Part shown: positions 1 through 12,438 of the stretch, one piece after another
Position numbering within the stretch: the stretch's first letter is position 1
How the letters are laid out: the number at the start of each line of letters is the position of its first letter
Assembly (NCBI RefSeq): GCF_021134715.1
Contig: NC_060017.1
Location: 8,060,001-8,124,000 of the forward strand
DNA length: 64,000 nucleotides
Direction: 5' to 3'
Source of the DNA: Daphnia pulex
Taxonomy: Eukaryota; Arthropoda; Branchiopoda; Diplostraca; Daphniidae
Position numbers and translations under genes: made by a program
The notes under the pieces: generated by a model
Seen by the model: the letters and a program-made list of their open reading frames with translations, nothing else
The model's database searches: none
What the model was told of the DNA's origin: nothing

Positions 1-931
1 GCTGGGAAATGAAACCATAAAAATGACCGCCTTGCATTTCGAAATGTTGAACAAAGAAATCATAAAAATAAATAAATAAATAAACGGATCCCTTTTGGTT
101 TCCTTTCACCGTCATTATTCATCATGGGGATAGCGCCCGGCGTTTAAAAACCACCGCCGAACCCGGGAGACGAAAGCCGTTTCGTGTTTTGACGAGATGG
201 GCCATATGCGCGCGCCGAGTTGATTGTTAAGGTACACAACATTTATTTTTGTAAAAAGAAGAAGAAAACCGGTTTTGGGCGAAAAGCGATCGGTACCTCT
301 TTGGTTTCCAGCAGAAAATGTTGCGTCGATGTTTTGGCATTTTAAACCTGGGAATTTGGGAGTAAGAAGAAGGTAGTAGTTGAACACAAACAACATGTGA
401 AGAAGGAAACAAAGCGACGAGTGGAGGGGAAGAAGAATTCATTTGGGCTGCGTCATCAGCACGCGTTTGAATCACGATGCGCCCAGCAGTCGGGATGCTG
501 GGGTAGTAGCTCAAGATAAAAATCTCAACTGCCCATTCATCATAATGTCAACTCATTCTCTTCATCTTCTCTTGTAATTTTTTCTTTCGGGTTTCTTTTT
601 TACTACACGGCGAGAGCAGAGCTACCACCCACCCTAGATATCCCCTCCCGGGGTTGATTTCACATCACGTCTATTCCCGTTTATTCAAATGTTTCCCAAA
701 AATATTCTGATCAATTTTTCCATCCTCTGGCAGCAGCAGCCAGGTATCAATCGAGCCGAGAAAGTTGTGGCCATTTCTCTATCTTCCATCAGCTCTTCCA
801 GGTCCGCTGGCCGGAGGTGTGTGTATCCATCCACAAACACGCATGAATCCCAGCTAGCTATGGTAATTATTTATTTATGAGAAAACGAACCAACCCCTCG
901 AACTCGTGGGAGGTAGAAACCCGTGAATGTA

Positions 932-964
932 TACACACACACTGTGTGTGTGTATGTGTGTGTG
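932..964. repeat. (AC)n-(TG)n palindromic microsatellite
   Basis: A run of AC dinucleotides passes directly into a run of TG dinucleotides, giving a self-complementary microsatellite that could form a hairpin. Confidence 0.85.
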
Positions 965-2050
965 GATATACACTATACACGCAACGTGTCGGCGGATAGG
1001 CTCTCTGCGCGCCGCCAACAACAACCAGGAATTATTCGATAAGAAATTGAGGAACATTCCCATTTCTCTACCAGCAGTTCCGGCATCAAATGAGAAAGAA
1101 GAAGAAAGGCGTGGGCCGGACCAAACCCCGGCCGGCACTTGGCATCAGTTTGACATTTGTTCAAGATCCTCCTCTCTATACTCTACCGCTCACGCTCTCT
1201 CGTCTGATGCCCAACCCTGAAATTTAGATATTTTTCTTCTTCTTCCCTCCGTGAGTGTGTTGTGCCTCACCTTTCTTTAAGAAACGCTCGGCGCGCATCA
1301 CGCCAGTTATTTTCGTTTTATTCTTTCACAGTCGACTGGCCATCTTGCGTCTTGATCGGCAATCTCACGCTCACACCTTTTTTCTTCTCTTGGTGTTTGC
1401 GCATAGGCCCCAGGTTTTTTGTCCTGGACACCTTATCCCCGACCAAGATATTCTATATCCTCGTGCAACGTGTTATAACATTAACGGCAATAGCTTAGCC
1501 TCGTCACTCTTCTGGGAAAGTGCGGGATCCTCCTATCAGCCAGGGGACTCGACCGTTCAAGATCATCCAGTCACCGTTTCTTGATTACTCCGGTTTGGAC
1601 CGAATAATAGAAGAAGCCCAACAGCAATAATACCTTCTTTCTCTTCTTCTTATTTCTTTTCCCCCTTCCACCTTGTACACATTGCGTGAATAGCTATAGG
1701 TGTGTGTGTTGGTTCGTTTTTCTTTTAGCCAGAAAGAAAGAAAAGAAAAAAAGTGAAACGCCCAGTACCACCTGGGACCGGGAACGTTGTGAGAGAATAT
1801 AAGGAAAAAAAGGGCGAGAGAGAGAGAGAGGGAGGATAACCCACGCGTGGAGTCGGGAAACAACTTTAGTCTTGATTGCGTCTCCGTCCCGTTCGGTTGC
1901 GTCGTCCAATCGATGCCGTTTTTACTACGGCACTCTCCACACCCGAACGAACGAACGAAACCCTTTTTCGGTTATCCTTATATTTTGTTTGGGGGGGGGA
2001 ATGTTGTTGTGCCGCAAGGAGAATTGATACGAACGTAGAGAAACGTCAAA

Positions 2051-2078
2051 GTGTGTTGTTGTTGTTGTTGTTGTTGTA
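2051..2078. repeat. (GTT)n microsatellite
   Basis: Eight or so uninterrupted TTG/GTT triplets in otherwise non-coding DNA. Confidence 0.9.
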
Positions 2079-3384
2079 GCCGAGTTGTAGATGCTCTTTC
2101 GATATTTTGATATGGGGCGAGCGCGTGACTCGACCTCATCCGTGACTCGGGGAAAAAATAACAGGAGACACCCACCCTCTTCCAAGTTGGGGCCCCGGTT
2201 ATTTTCTCTTCTTATTTTCCCGATCTAATTCTTATATGTCTTTGCTACTCCCCTTTATGATTGGTTTTGATTGTTGGCCCTTTTTCTTGTCACGGCTTTT
2301 TTGATTATTTCCGATTTTTCGGCTATTCTTTTCTAATAGACTCACGTCAATTTGACGTAAGCGCCATTGAGCAATTTCCTACTCCCCCACATCAACGGCC
2401 TTGTTGTCGTTTTTGATTCCGATCGATCCGCATCAAGTCTATTTGTTCCGTGCACTCGAGTCTGCCAGCAGTGCTGCAGGATGATGTGCGTCTGTCGTGA
2501 GTGTGTGTCTGTCTGTGTGTGGGTCGGCTGTGTGTACGTGTGTGGTTGGTGGGGGGCGAGGACGAAGCCGCGGGAGTGACTGCTGGAATGGAGGGTTTCG
2601 CGCGAAGGCAAGATGTCGGCATAGCTGACGTGATAATCCGAGTGTAGCTGTGTTACATCGTGCCAACGTGAACCGCTCCCAATGACTTCACCCGCCGCCG
2701 TCTATCCCGCGGACTAGTTGTCCAACAACAACTGTCTCATCGTCCGCTTATTTTTTCTATATTTTCTCCTTTTGTCATTTTCAGCCGAGAATTTCTTGTT
2801 TGCTGATTGTGTCGTTCACCTTTTGTCACCCCCTGACAAGGTGGGCGGATGCTCCGCTTCCTCGTCTGCATCCGCCCGTTTTTGATTTCGTTGATTCACG
2901 CTGAGGCCTTTTGTTTCTCCATCTCTGATTTCTCATCTTCAGGTGGTGATTTCATTCCGTGTGTGTCTAACCTTCATCCTCCTTTTTCTCTTTACCTGAT
3001 TCCGCCCCATCCTCTCTAGCCGAGCCGGGCTGGGCTGGGCTGGGCGTGATGTCAATGAACGATTTGCGCGATCCGCCATCGCTAGATTCTGACATGATGA
3101 GCCCCAGCGATGACGCCATTCCCTTGTCGGGACAAGCCAGACCCGCCACAACCAAACATTCCAGTACAACTCTGACGTTCCTGCCGGCCCGGCCAGGCCC
3201 CGTCCTTCTATAATAACCAACATGACGCCGTGGACAAAAGGTAAACAGGTATATAAACGCAACCGCGAGAAGAGCAACAGCAGCAAACAGTTTCGCATAG
3301 TATCTGCACACGCAGGATCAGCAGCTGGGCCATGTCTCGTGCCGCCGCGGTATTATAAACTCCAATTTCTTACAACTTTTCTTT

Positions 3385-3408
3385 TGTTATTATTATTATT
3401 ATTATTAT
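3385..3408. repeat. (TTA)n microsatellite
   Basis: Seven to eight uninterrupted ATT triplets, followed within 20 bases by a run of T. Confidence 0.9.
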
Positions 3409-5114
3409 GATTTGGGTTGGGCGGCTGTTTTTTTTTTTCGATTCACGACCCTCTGTGACCTGCGTGAGTTTGCCGCCTTCTATTGACACCCGCCGCCCAA
3501 TAGTCATAACTCTTGCAATCAGCAGCAGCAATCCGCAATAGGATCGTCTACCAGCAATTGAATGCTGACTAATAATCCAGCGGATGGTTATAATACGTCG
3601 CAGCACAGGAGAGAGAAACGTGAGATGATGTCGATTCATTTACCTTTTTCACTTGGTTTTATCTCGTTATATTACATGAATTTTTGGCTTCTTCTCTCTT
3701 TTCAATGTTTGTGCCGTGATATCAGTTTCCTGTTGTTGTTGTTGTTGACGTCCCCCCATCCTTCTCTCACTCATCTTTTTTCCCTATTTTTTGATTCTTT
3801 CATTCTCTCCACAACATAACGGCCATCATCATCACTCACAGCGCGGCCGATCCATTCGAGATTGAGGTCGTCCAACATATTGCGCGCGCCCACCCCGTCT
3901 GCATCATATGCGCCTACTACAACAACAACAGCAGGGGAATTATGAATGATAATCACCCGGTTATTATGCAGTCAAACCTAATATCGATAATTTGAATACA
4001 TACCCAAAGAAAAAAACAAAAATTTCCCTTTTCGACTGGAAAGGCCGGCCGGTACGTTTTCCTTGACCATCTGATCTCACCGTCGGCGGCTCTTTTTCTC
4101 TCCACGTGCCGCACTTGGAGCAGGAATGCCGCCGTCAACATGTCCGGCTGGAGATTATCTCAGCCAGAGTTATGTAACACGTCGTCATTTAATCGAGTTT
4201 AGAGACGAGCCAATCACGTCGTCGTCATCGCGGGAATGTTTGAATCGTGGCGCTCTTTTTTGGGTGGCAGATCGATACATAACCGGGGCTAAAGTGACTG
4301 CTGCAGTTGAGGCACCGTCGTGAGCAGCAGCAGCAGCAAATAACCAAGTTATACAGGAAGAAAAAAAGATGAAGGAACAGCAGCAGAGATTTGTGGTGGT
4401 GGCCCGACCAGGAAAATATAAGATTATGGATGGCACAGACATATCAGCAAGAGAGGCTGCAACTTCTTTTTTTCTTCCTATCTCGACTGCACGTCTGCCG
4501 CTTGTTGTTCCGCGTGACGAATAAATCGTTTTCTTCTTCTCAACTCCTATTGCGGATGCGGTCGATGAGATTTAGAGAAGACGTCAACGGCCACCACCGG
4601 CGTTTGGAGTAAAATCACGACTTGTGTGTGACCATGTACATCTTCTTCTTCCATTTCTCTATCGAAATCCTCCGCATTCTCGTCGTGATTCATCCAGTCC
4701 CGTTTTCTCCCCCTTTTATTATTACGCTGTTGATAATGAAATGGACTATGGGCCATTTTGCTGGTCGAAAAATACACCGCACTATTATTGTATTCTGAAT
4801 GTTGTTTACTCGCGCGGCCAGGTGTTAACTATATTGTCTTGATTTTGACGTGAGCGTTCAACCATTTTCCCAGCCACCTCTTCTTCTTCTTCTTATGCGG
4901 TCGACGTGTGTAAAACAATCCACGGACGGCATTGTGTATCATTTACAAGACCGCAATGGCGACCGCACCATTCTCTTTTCATCCTATTCCTGGAAATTAC
5001 ATATGTACACGTACAGCAGCAGCAGACCAATGGCAAAAACTCAACTTGATTCCCATTTACAAGTCGTGAAAATCAAGGAGGGGCTGGCTGGGGTTTAGTT
5101 TTGCATATATGATG

Positions 5115-5128
5115 ACAGCAGAGGGCGC
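5115..5128 (+). promoter_or_regulatory. CTCF-like motif match
   Basis: The 14 bases ACAGCAGAGGGCGC match the CTCF core consensus CCASYAGRKGGCRS at every position but the first. CTCF is an insulator protein of bilaterians, and its motif is strongly conserved. A single motif match in a long non-coding region has a weak prior, so this is only a candidate. Confidence 0.3.
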
Positions 5129-7090
5129 CAGCTATGTAGCCTGCGGGCCTTTGCGGCCTCAGCAACGCCATAAATGAGCATGTATCGTTGTCTCGGAAAA
5201 ATGTGTGATGCGAGCACGTTGGTATCGCGAGGTATAGAGAATATAACCAGAGAGAGAGAGAATTACATTTATGGGTGGTTGAAGCCGGCCCAGCAGCTAG
5301 TGTTTCTACCGGGTGACGTGATCCTCCCCCTCCTCCCTTCGTACTATGACCAGCCACACACACGCATCATCACGTAGTGAAGACTCTCACACTTATACGT
5401 CCAACACGCTCCATCTTCTTTTGTATTTGTGTGTGTATGAGCCCTTGATTTCTTGGTGGTGGTAGTGGCCGTCCAGGATCACCAAAACGGATAAATCTAA
5501 TCACGCGCGCGCAGGTTTTTGATTCACGCTGAGTTGCCTTTTCATATGTTTTGTTTGTTCCAAACTCGAGCCAAAAAAAGAAGGTAGAAAAGAAAAGAAA
5601 AAGAGATTTGGGTGCCAAGTAAATAACCTCTTACATGGTGAATCACCTTTTCTTCTTGTCAAAAAGAATAGAAGGAAGTTAAGGTACACACGGAAAATAA
5701 ATAAATAAAAAAAAAGAATAGACAGGAAGAAAAAGAAACTGGGATGATGACCTACTACTACTATACTCCTACCAGTACACACACACGTTTCTCTCTCTTC
5801 ATTATATATGCGTCGATGATGTCACAACTCCAAACTGAGCGCTACAAAGAAGAAGGGAGAGCCCAAAAAGAAACAGTACCGATTGTGTGTGCCTTTATAG
5901 AAACACACACAAAGGTGGCACCCACACCACTAGAATAGACAACTCGACCCGGATTGCCATATTCTTTCTCTCCTTGTAAACTTTGATGGATTCGGCCTAA
6001 TGATGATGTAATCTCCCAAATTTTTTCTCTCCATATCATCAGTTGATTCAAGACAATTACCAAGTTAAATCATCTTCCAGTGCAATTGGTTTCATAGAAA
6101 TTTGATCATTTTTTCCTATTAAACTGTTGCTCCGGGATTTCATCTCTCTACGTGAGCCTTCCAGTTTTTGTTCTTTATTCAGTGCCAGTACCAGTCTCAG
6201 AGGAGGGTTATTTATCAATGCCTGGGCTGTATTCAAAAATAATAGTAAAAAAGAGAAAATATTCCAGGCTTGATTTCCTAGTCGCCCATTTTCTCCGGGG
6301 CTCCTTTGACGCATAAGAAGAGGCGAGGCAGCAACATCAGACCGCAGCAATGACTCGCTCCTGTCAATCCATCTTCATCACGTGATCAAAAAGTCTGGGA
6401 TGAGCCGCGGGGAAGCCTAGGCCACGACCAACATAGAAGAGAGAGAACCAAAAATATACCAATCCCTCAAGCACAAACAGGAAAAAACAAAAGAAATCAA
6501 CAGAATCCCAAGAAAATTCTGAAATGAAATATATAAAACCAAAAACAAAATGGAATTTGAAAATGAAACAACAAAAAAGAGAGAAAGAACCGGTCGAAAT
6601 CGACGGGGGATTGTCTGCTGGCAAATTGACGCGTGTAATGGAAGACTGGGAGCAAAAGTTAACGAAAAAAATATAAAAAAAAAAAAGATGAACAGAAAAA
6701 TAGGGGGGAAAATACAAAAGACGTTTGGAAGAAGAAATCATAAGCGCTGGACTGCGAAAATGTGATGACGGTTAAGCACAGCATCTAAACACACGGTATA
6801 CACGCAAACACACACAGAGTTTGGCACAGAGAACAAGGATGTTTGATGGACCCATCGCGGGTTCACTCATAAAGCACATGCATCATCAATTCGTATAATA
6901 AACTTCTCTGGAAAACAACAGAAAAACGACGAAAATGGAAAAAGAAGAAGAAAAATTTTCGAAAAAATAAAAAAAAGAAACATCAATTTTTTGGGTGTGA
7001 GGTGCTTCTTCTTCTTCGACGTTGTACGGTATTAGACAAAACAGCTGAGCTGACTTTTCTTAGAATCGCCTTTATCTTTTTCGTTTTTTT

Positions 7091-10000
7091 TTAAAAGAAC
7101 CAGTGTGAGTAGGTGGCGGTCCATCCGTGAGCGTACATCCACGGCGGAAACTTCTTCTTCAAGGTGTTGGCAAATTCATTTTCTATGGATTCGTGTCCGT
7201 GCAGGATGTGGCTCGTCACCGCCATCTCCAACACTTGCTTCCCACTCAAAGAGGGTGGGACCTTGGTCGTCGTCGTCGTCGTCATCAGACCATATACAAG
7301 CGCCAAAAAGGAGAGAGAGAGAGAAAGATGAGGTTGGGACAAGCAAACAAACAAAAAAAGAAAGTGAATCATTAGTTAAGGTAATTTACGACTCTACCAA
7401 CGACCAGTTTCAAAAACAAGAGTCGTTCGTCACCCAAAATAGCCTTTGCCAGAAAGAAAGTTTAAAATTTAAAAAGTACCTTTAAAGTGACTGTTAATTC
7501 GTAAGGGACGTCGGGCTGAACGCCGTAAAAGTAAGTCACGAAATAAAGCGGCCGTTCGGTGTAGAAAGAATCGGGCAGCGGCAACTCCTGGCTGGCGGAC
7601 CAGGCGACTAGTTCAACTCCCTTGACGGGCCATATCAACAGAGTCATGTGATCCGGACCTGGTCGATCGGAACAAAAAGAAAAAAAAGGAGCATTTAAGA
7701 TTACGCCACGAGGGACATGAAAGATGACCAAAGAGGGATACAAATGCTCACCCGTCAGCGTAAAGGTTAGGCTTCGTTTATCTATGCCAGAAAGCTTTTG
7801 ATCAATCAGCTGGATTTTGGCTGGATGATAAATTAATGGTTGCGGAGCCGGCGCCCAATAGGAAGATCTGTCGACAGAGTGGCGGTTTCGATAGATAATT
7901 TTAACCGACAGTTTTCTTTTCTCTTTTTTTTTTTCATTAAGATGGGTTGGAAGGACTTGGGACGCAATCAAAATGTGTGTGCATTACCGAATCCTTTTTA
8001 GTGAAGGGAAGTAATAAGGCAGACCGCAATATGGGAGGGTGTGACAGTGCGATTCGTCGACAAGTTGGACGCCCTCTTTTGGCTCCAGTGGCGCCAGCAA
8101 TTCCGGTTTAATGTGATGATCCCAACCGAAGAGCCAATACCCGGACTCCCGCCGGCGGACCAACCCGTTCGACTCGTAAAAGGTCCTCTCGACGTGCTGA
8201 AATAAAACAGCAGATATAAACCAAAAGAAGAAGGTTCAAAATCTATCGCTCTCTCAACATTTTTACGATCAATTCATCTACCAGAATTTGGACTCTCTGA
8301 GGTTTAACTTCAACAAGGCCGGCCGAGTAAGGGAACCCCAACGGAGTGAATATTATTCCGATGGCAACCAGAAGGTGGCCGGCCAACAGAACGTACAAGA
8401 TCCGGCGGGCATGGCGTATTAAACTCGTCAAGGGGAACTGCCAACAAACCGAAAAAATAAAAAAGATGCAAGTTATTACGTCACTCGATAGATCACGTCA
8501 CATATTCGAGAGAATTCAATGTCAAAAAAGAAATGTGAGGCCTACGATAAACGCCGTGATCACCAATCCAAATGCAACCGTCACCATGGCGACTAACAGA
8601 TCGGGATTGGTATGGATGCCATTCCGTCCGGAAATCGGCACCAAAAGTGCAATCTTTAGTAATGAGAGGAGGACAATGGATTAATTTCTAGTAAATTACG
8701 GAAAGGTTAATGAGAATAAAAAAAAAAAGAGAAAAGAAATTATTACAACGCTGTCCGAGAGGTAAAGAGTTTGTAAAATGGGAACGGCAAACGAGAAAAA
8801 GTGAAGAAGAAGCCAACCGCCATCTATCGTACACAGAAGAGATTATTGCATTTTTTTAAAACGGATAAAAGTCTCTCTCTCTAGATGAAGACGAATAATA
8901 TCAGGCAAGGAAAAACCCGTTATTACCTATTCTTTTTCTTTGATAAATCTTGTCCAAAAACCATCGGCCAAAGATGGCCGAAGCCAGCCAGAGGAGTAAA
9001 AGTACATTGGATCGAATACCGTACATGTAGGTGAGGAGAACAATCAAACTCAGGTTCAATTTAGCGCCTTCGAATTGAACTCGTTCCACTAGAAAACTGG
9101 ATTTCAGGGCTCGTTCTTGGGCTGCCGACACTTGGAGAAAGAGGAAGAGTGACATGCCCAGAGATGGCAATCCGTACAACCCCATGAGGACGTGAGGGAG
9201 ACTGTACCACGACATTGTGCTCCCAGTCAACGTCATAACACCCACCACCAGCCAGGCCGTGAAAAACGCACCCAACATTTGAAACACACCTGTCAAACAA
9301 CTAAAAACGACTTGTTTGCAAACAGTGCCAATCCGGCCGGAAGGAGAGTCAGCTGCATAAATAGAAAGCAAATCAATTAAAATATTTATAACATGAAATT
9401 CAAATTTGATTTACCGTCTTGGATAGTCACCCAGGCGATAGATTGGTAAAATGCTAGGGAAATCAGGGTGATATTTAAAAGGTGCCACGATAAGTTGGAG
9501 AAAGTGATCATGAACAATCCCAAGTAATCGAAAAAGATAATAATGTCGCTAGAATCTCGAACAGATGGCCAATCAGACTTGGCCAAGTTAGAAACTAAAG
9601 CAAGTAAATTATCACCAGCTCGTTGCACTGAGCTTAATGAAACGTGCTGGATATCGTCATATTTCGTGTGGTAGACATAACCGTTCTTAAAATACGCGAG
9701 GTCGAGTCCTAAAAAAAAAAAAAAACAGTAAAGAGCCTTCTCGTGAGTAGGAGGAATATTTATGATGAATCACATAAGCATCCAGACCTGGAATTTTGCC
9801 AAAATCTCGAAAGATTTTGAAATCGGTGTCAGAAGGCACCAACTTTGCATCAAAGATTTCCTGGCCGACGATGTTTGCGAAGGGATAAGGGGCAGCTGCC
9901 GCGTACGCCTTTGCATCGTTATTACACAGTATCAGTTATATATGCCTCGGTAATAACGTTGGAATATTGATTAGAATGAACCTTTATAAGCCACGCATTG

Positions 10001-10955
10001 CCGGGACCCGCCTGAAAAACAATTTCTCTGCCTCCGGTTCCACAAGCGTCTAGATTTACGAAGGCCCCGATTTGTTTTGCCCACATGTGTTGCGTGATGA
10101 AGCCATGCGCACCCTAAAAAACAGAATTGAAAGAATTATAACACGGATCTTACCCTCGAATTATAAGATGCAATCCTATACCAGCATGCCCTTTTCTTCT
10201 GCACCATTAAAAAGAAAGATCACTGGATGTTTGGTGGGTTCTTTTCCACGAGAGAGCACCTCCAGTACTTCAAGAGCCACTGCAACACTGACACCATTGT
10301 CACTCGCACCTACAAAACATAGGCATTAAATAATTTTACAAAAAACAGAGATATTTTAACAGGATTTAGAAAATCTATAACCTGGGCTTCCACGAACACT
10401 GTCAAAATGAGCATTGATTAACAATGCTTCTTCTGCATTCACATCTGTTGAGTTTTTATCTTCAATTTTGACAATGACATTTGCGAGTGAATGATAAATT
10501 GTGTTGTGATCCAACCCATGAGCAACTGGAGTCATGACACCAGAAGGTTTTTGAAGATCCATGGTGATTTTGTGAGCAGGATGGGCAAATTGTTTTATGA
10601 ACCCAATTTCTCTCATAAGCAAATCAACAGCTCTGATTTCATTCTCATAGCTGCCAGCCACTCGGGGACCGATGCTTGTTAATCTCTCTAGGTGCTTATA
10701 AGCACGCTCTCCAACGAAAGCTCCAGGGTGAGAACTGGAATCTTTCAGCAAGATTGGATTTGGTAGTCGATGGTCCGATAACATTGAAATTCCCATGAGA
10801 ATTATAAAGCCGAAAGCTAAACTAATTAAAGAGGGAAGTAAAGGGAATTTCCAAGACTGGCTGTAACCGTTTTTATCCGTCATTCCAACGGCCGAGCCAA
10901 ATGGAGTCAAATCACTAGCGAGTTTCCCTCGTTTTCTTATATTGGCCTCCTGCAT
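7091..10955 (-). CDS. ERMP1: Endoplasmic reticulum metallopeptidase 1 (M28 family)
   Basis: Complete 13-exon gene, 912 aa in my model, against about 904 aa in human. Minus-strand exons: 10955-10382, 10309-10182, 10113-9982, 9908-9788, 9708-9415, 9352-8927, 8823-8747, 8653-8546, 8437-8282, 8196-7988, 7915-7752, 7658-7480, 7261-7091; every junction keeps frame. A membrane anchor near residues 45-60 precedes a lumenal M28 zinc-peptidase domain whose ligand motifs are visible: [25 protein letters not shown] and YHTKYD. A multi-span membrane region (exons 5-9) follows, then a C-terminal lumenal domain ending [13 protein letters not shown], as in vertebrate ERMP1. The family acts in the ER membrane and is linked to follicle organisation (rat Felix-ina). 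The start ATG opens a short basic cytosolic tail. The exon 10/11 junction has an A-rich acceptor and is the weakest call. Confidence 0.95.
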
Positions 10956-11232
10956 TCAGAAACAAAACTGTGCATTAAAGAAAAGATCAAAAGGAAAAAT
11001 AGCTTTCAGACCTCAAACATTTTCAACCAAGTCACTTTACACGTGTATTGTTATTGTTATCACCAGCGCCATCTAGCGTTCAATGGCGACTTTTTGTAGT
11101 TGGTTTGTTTCAGGTTTGTTTAAGTCCAAACGCGGGGTTCCCTTGAAAAAAAAAATATAAATAATTAAATAGGTAAAAAAATAGAATTTTTTCTAATGAA
11201 CTTTATTTATGTTAGCTTTGTAGGTAAGTGAG
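10956..11232. promoter_or_regulatory. ERMP1 upstream region
   Basis: This short interval holds the 5' flank of ERMP1 (transcribed leftwards) and lies between it and the first foldback element. I see no clear TATA box. A CTCF-like motif lies at 11065-11078. The foldback insertion begins less than 300 bases upstream of the ERMP1 start codon. Confidence 0.4.
11065..11078 (-). promoter_or_regulatory. CTCF-like motif match near ERMP1 start
   Basis: On the minus strand the bases read CGCTAGATGGCGCT, matching the CTAGATGGCGC core of known CTCF sites; I count 12 of 14 consensus positions. It lies about 110 bases upstream of the ERMP1 start codon, between the gene and the transposon pair. A weaker relative (CGCTAGATGG) occurs on the minus strand at 26671-26680. 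Confidence 0.35.
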
Positions 11233-11238
11233 TAAAAC

Positions 11239-11800
11239 TATGGGGTGCGGAATGAACACTTTTTCCAAAAAAAATGTTCAATAATCGATTACCATATTTG
11301 ATGTGAAAACAAATTGATAATCGATTTGAATATTGAAATCAAGTTGAAAATATATTCAAAAATTGAAAATCTTTTGAAAACGATTTCATAAATTGAAAAT
11401 GATTTTGAAAAATGAAAATGATTTCGAAAAACTAAAATGAATTTGAAAAACTAAAATGATTTCGAAAAATGAAAACGAATTTGAAAAATGAAAATGAACT
11501 TGAAAAATGAAAATGAACTTGAATATCCATACAATTTCGGGAGTGCGATATGACACCACCCTACTCTATCCCCAGCTCTCTCCGGATGCTATAGCCACCC
11601 CGAGACAACCGACTAGCCATTGATGGCTATGTCGCTGATTCCAGCCAGCAAGGCCGTCAGCGATACTGTCAGCCCTTGCCGGGCGGTGCTGGCCACCGCT
11701 GCCGCCACTACGGCCGCCGCTGAAGTCTCTCTCGACCGCAGGCCGAGTATTCTACACAAAAATAGATTACACGATCCAACGTGAAAAGTTTCATGTTCCT
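11239..11800 (+). repeat. Left inverted-repeat arm, foldback element 1
   Basis: The arm has three parts: a terminus of about 100 bp containing ATCGATTACCATATTTGA; a tandem array of degenerate GAAAAATGAAAATGATTTC-like units to about 11525; and a unique segment to 11800. Read on the minus strand, the unique segment carries an open frame that ends at 11613 with a hydrophobic, Ala/Leu-rich C-terminus (...LTALLAGISDIAING). The right arm carries the same peptide in inverse orientation. Confidence 0.9.
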
Positions 11801-12438
11801 GCAGTAAATGACACACAGCCTACCCAGCAACGATGAAGACGGAACGGCCGAATGGGTGGCTTTCACCTGAGAAAAGTTCCAGTCACGCCTCGGTATGACG
11901 TTCTCGCGAAGTTCTCGTCATTCCACTAACTGCCAACTGCCCGGAAAGAAGTGTTCTGGTACGTTTCGCTGGATAGGCCTATGCGTCCTGTACTGCTGCG
12001 ATACTCTGCCGTTCAATCCGACGAGAAGAAGAAGGCGGACACGCCGTCTTGCTGACGTGGATCCTCATGTTGGTGCTGGCCCTGCTGGAAATTATCCGCT
12101 ATCTAAGCGGATTGGGGAGCTGGACTTCTCTATTGTCTCTACGTCTTTGCCATGTGGTCCACTTGCGCCGGAAGTGTTACCTACCCGATACTCTACGGCA
12201 TTTATATACAATTGGGCCATTTCCAAGGAAGAGCTCATTGGAAGGATGGCTCTGTCTCAGCTGCAGCGACGGATTGAACACCAAAAATTGGCGCAACGTC
12301 TATCTTTTCTACCATCATGGAGGCAGCGGACATGGCGGTGGAGGCCAAAGAAGAGGATCCAAATGGTCATGTTGCTCATGTCCGTTTCAACAGAAAAGCT
12401 TTTTTTTCATGGCCGGCCTCAAATAAAAGTAGTCGTAT
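11801..12438 (+). pseudogene. Broken ORF in spacer of foldback element 1
   Basis: The plus strand has an open frame from 11895 to 12440 with coding-like composition in its middle (for example IGELDFSIVSTSLPCG and YNWAISKEELIGRMAL). Near 12300 the plausible coding signal moves to another frame that starts STIMEAADMAVEAKEEDP and runs on to about 12449. This looks like a single frameshift or a missed intron. I do not recognise the protein. It may be a captured host gene piece or a relic of an element-encoded protein. Confidence 0.4.

Larger units (their letters stand above)
1..7090. other. Gene-poor, simple-sequence-rich region
   Basis: I see no supportable coding exon here. Open frames are short, overlap on both strands, are rich in simple repeats and resemble no family I know. 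The DNA alternates between pyrimidine-rich and purine-rich tracts with many CTT, GAA, CAG and TG runs. It could be intergenic, or a long intron or UTR of a gene outside the window. The last part, just below 7091, should include the 3' UTR of the minus-strand ERMP1 gene. Confidence 0.5.

Noticed and set aside
115-6765. Many short open frames on both strands
   Set aside because: They overlap in several frames, are dominated by simple-repeat amino-acid runs and have no family motifs or consistent splice structure.
11390-11525. Regular short repeats that might suggest a CRISPR-like array
   Set aside because: Units are degenerate, contiguous and AT-rich without unique spacers, and they are part of a eukaryotic foldback-element arm.
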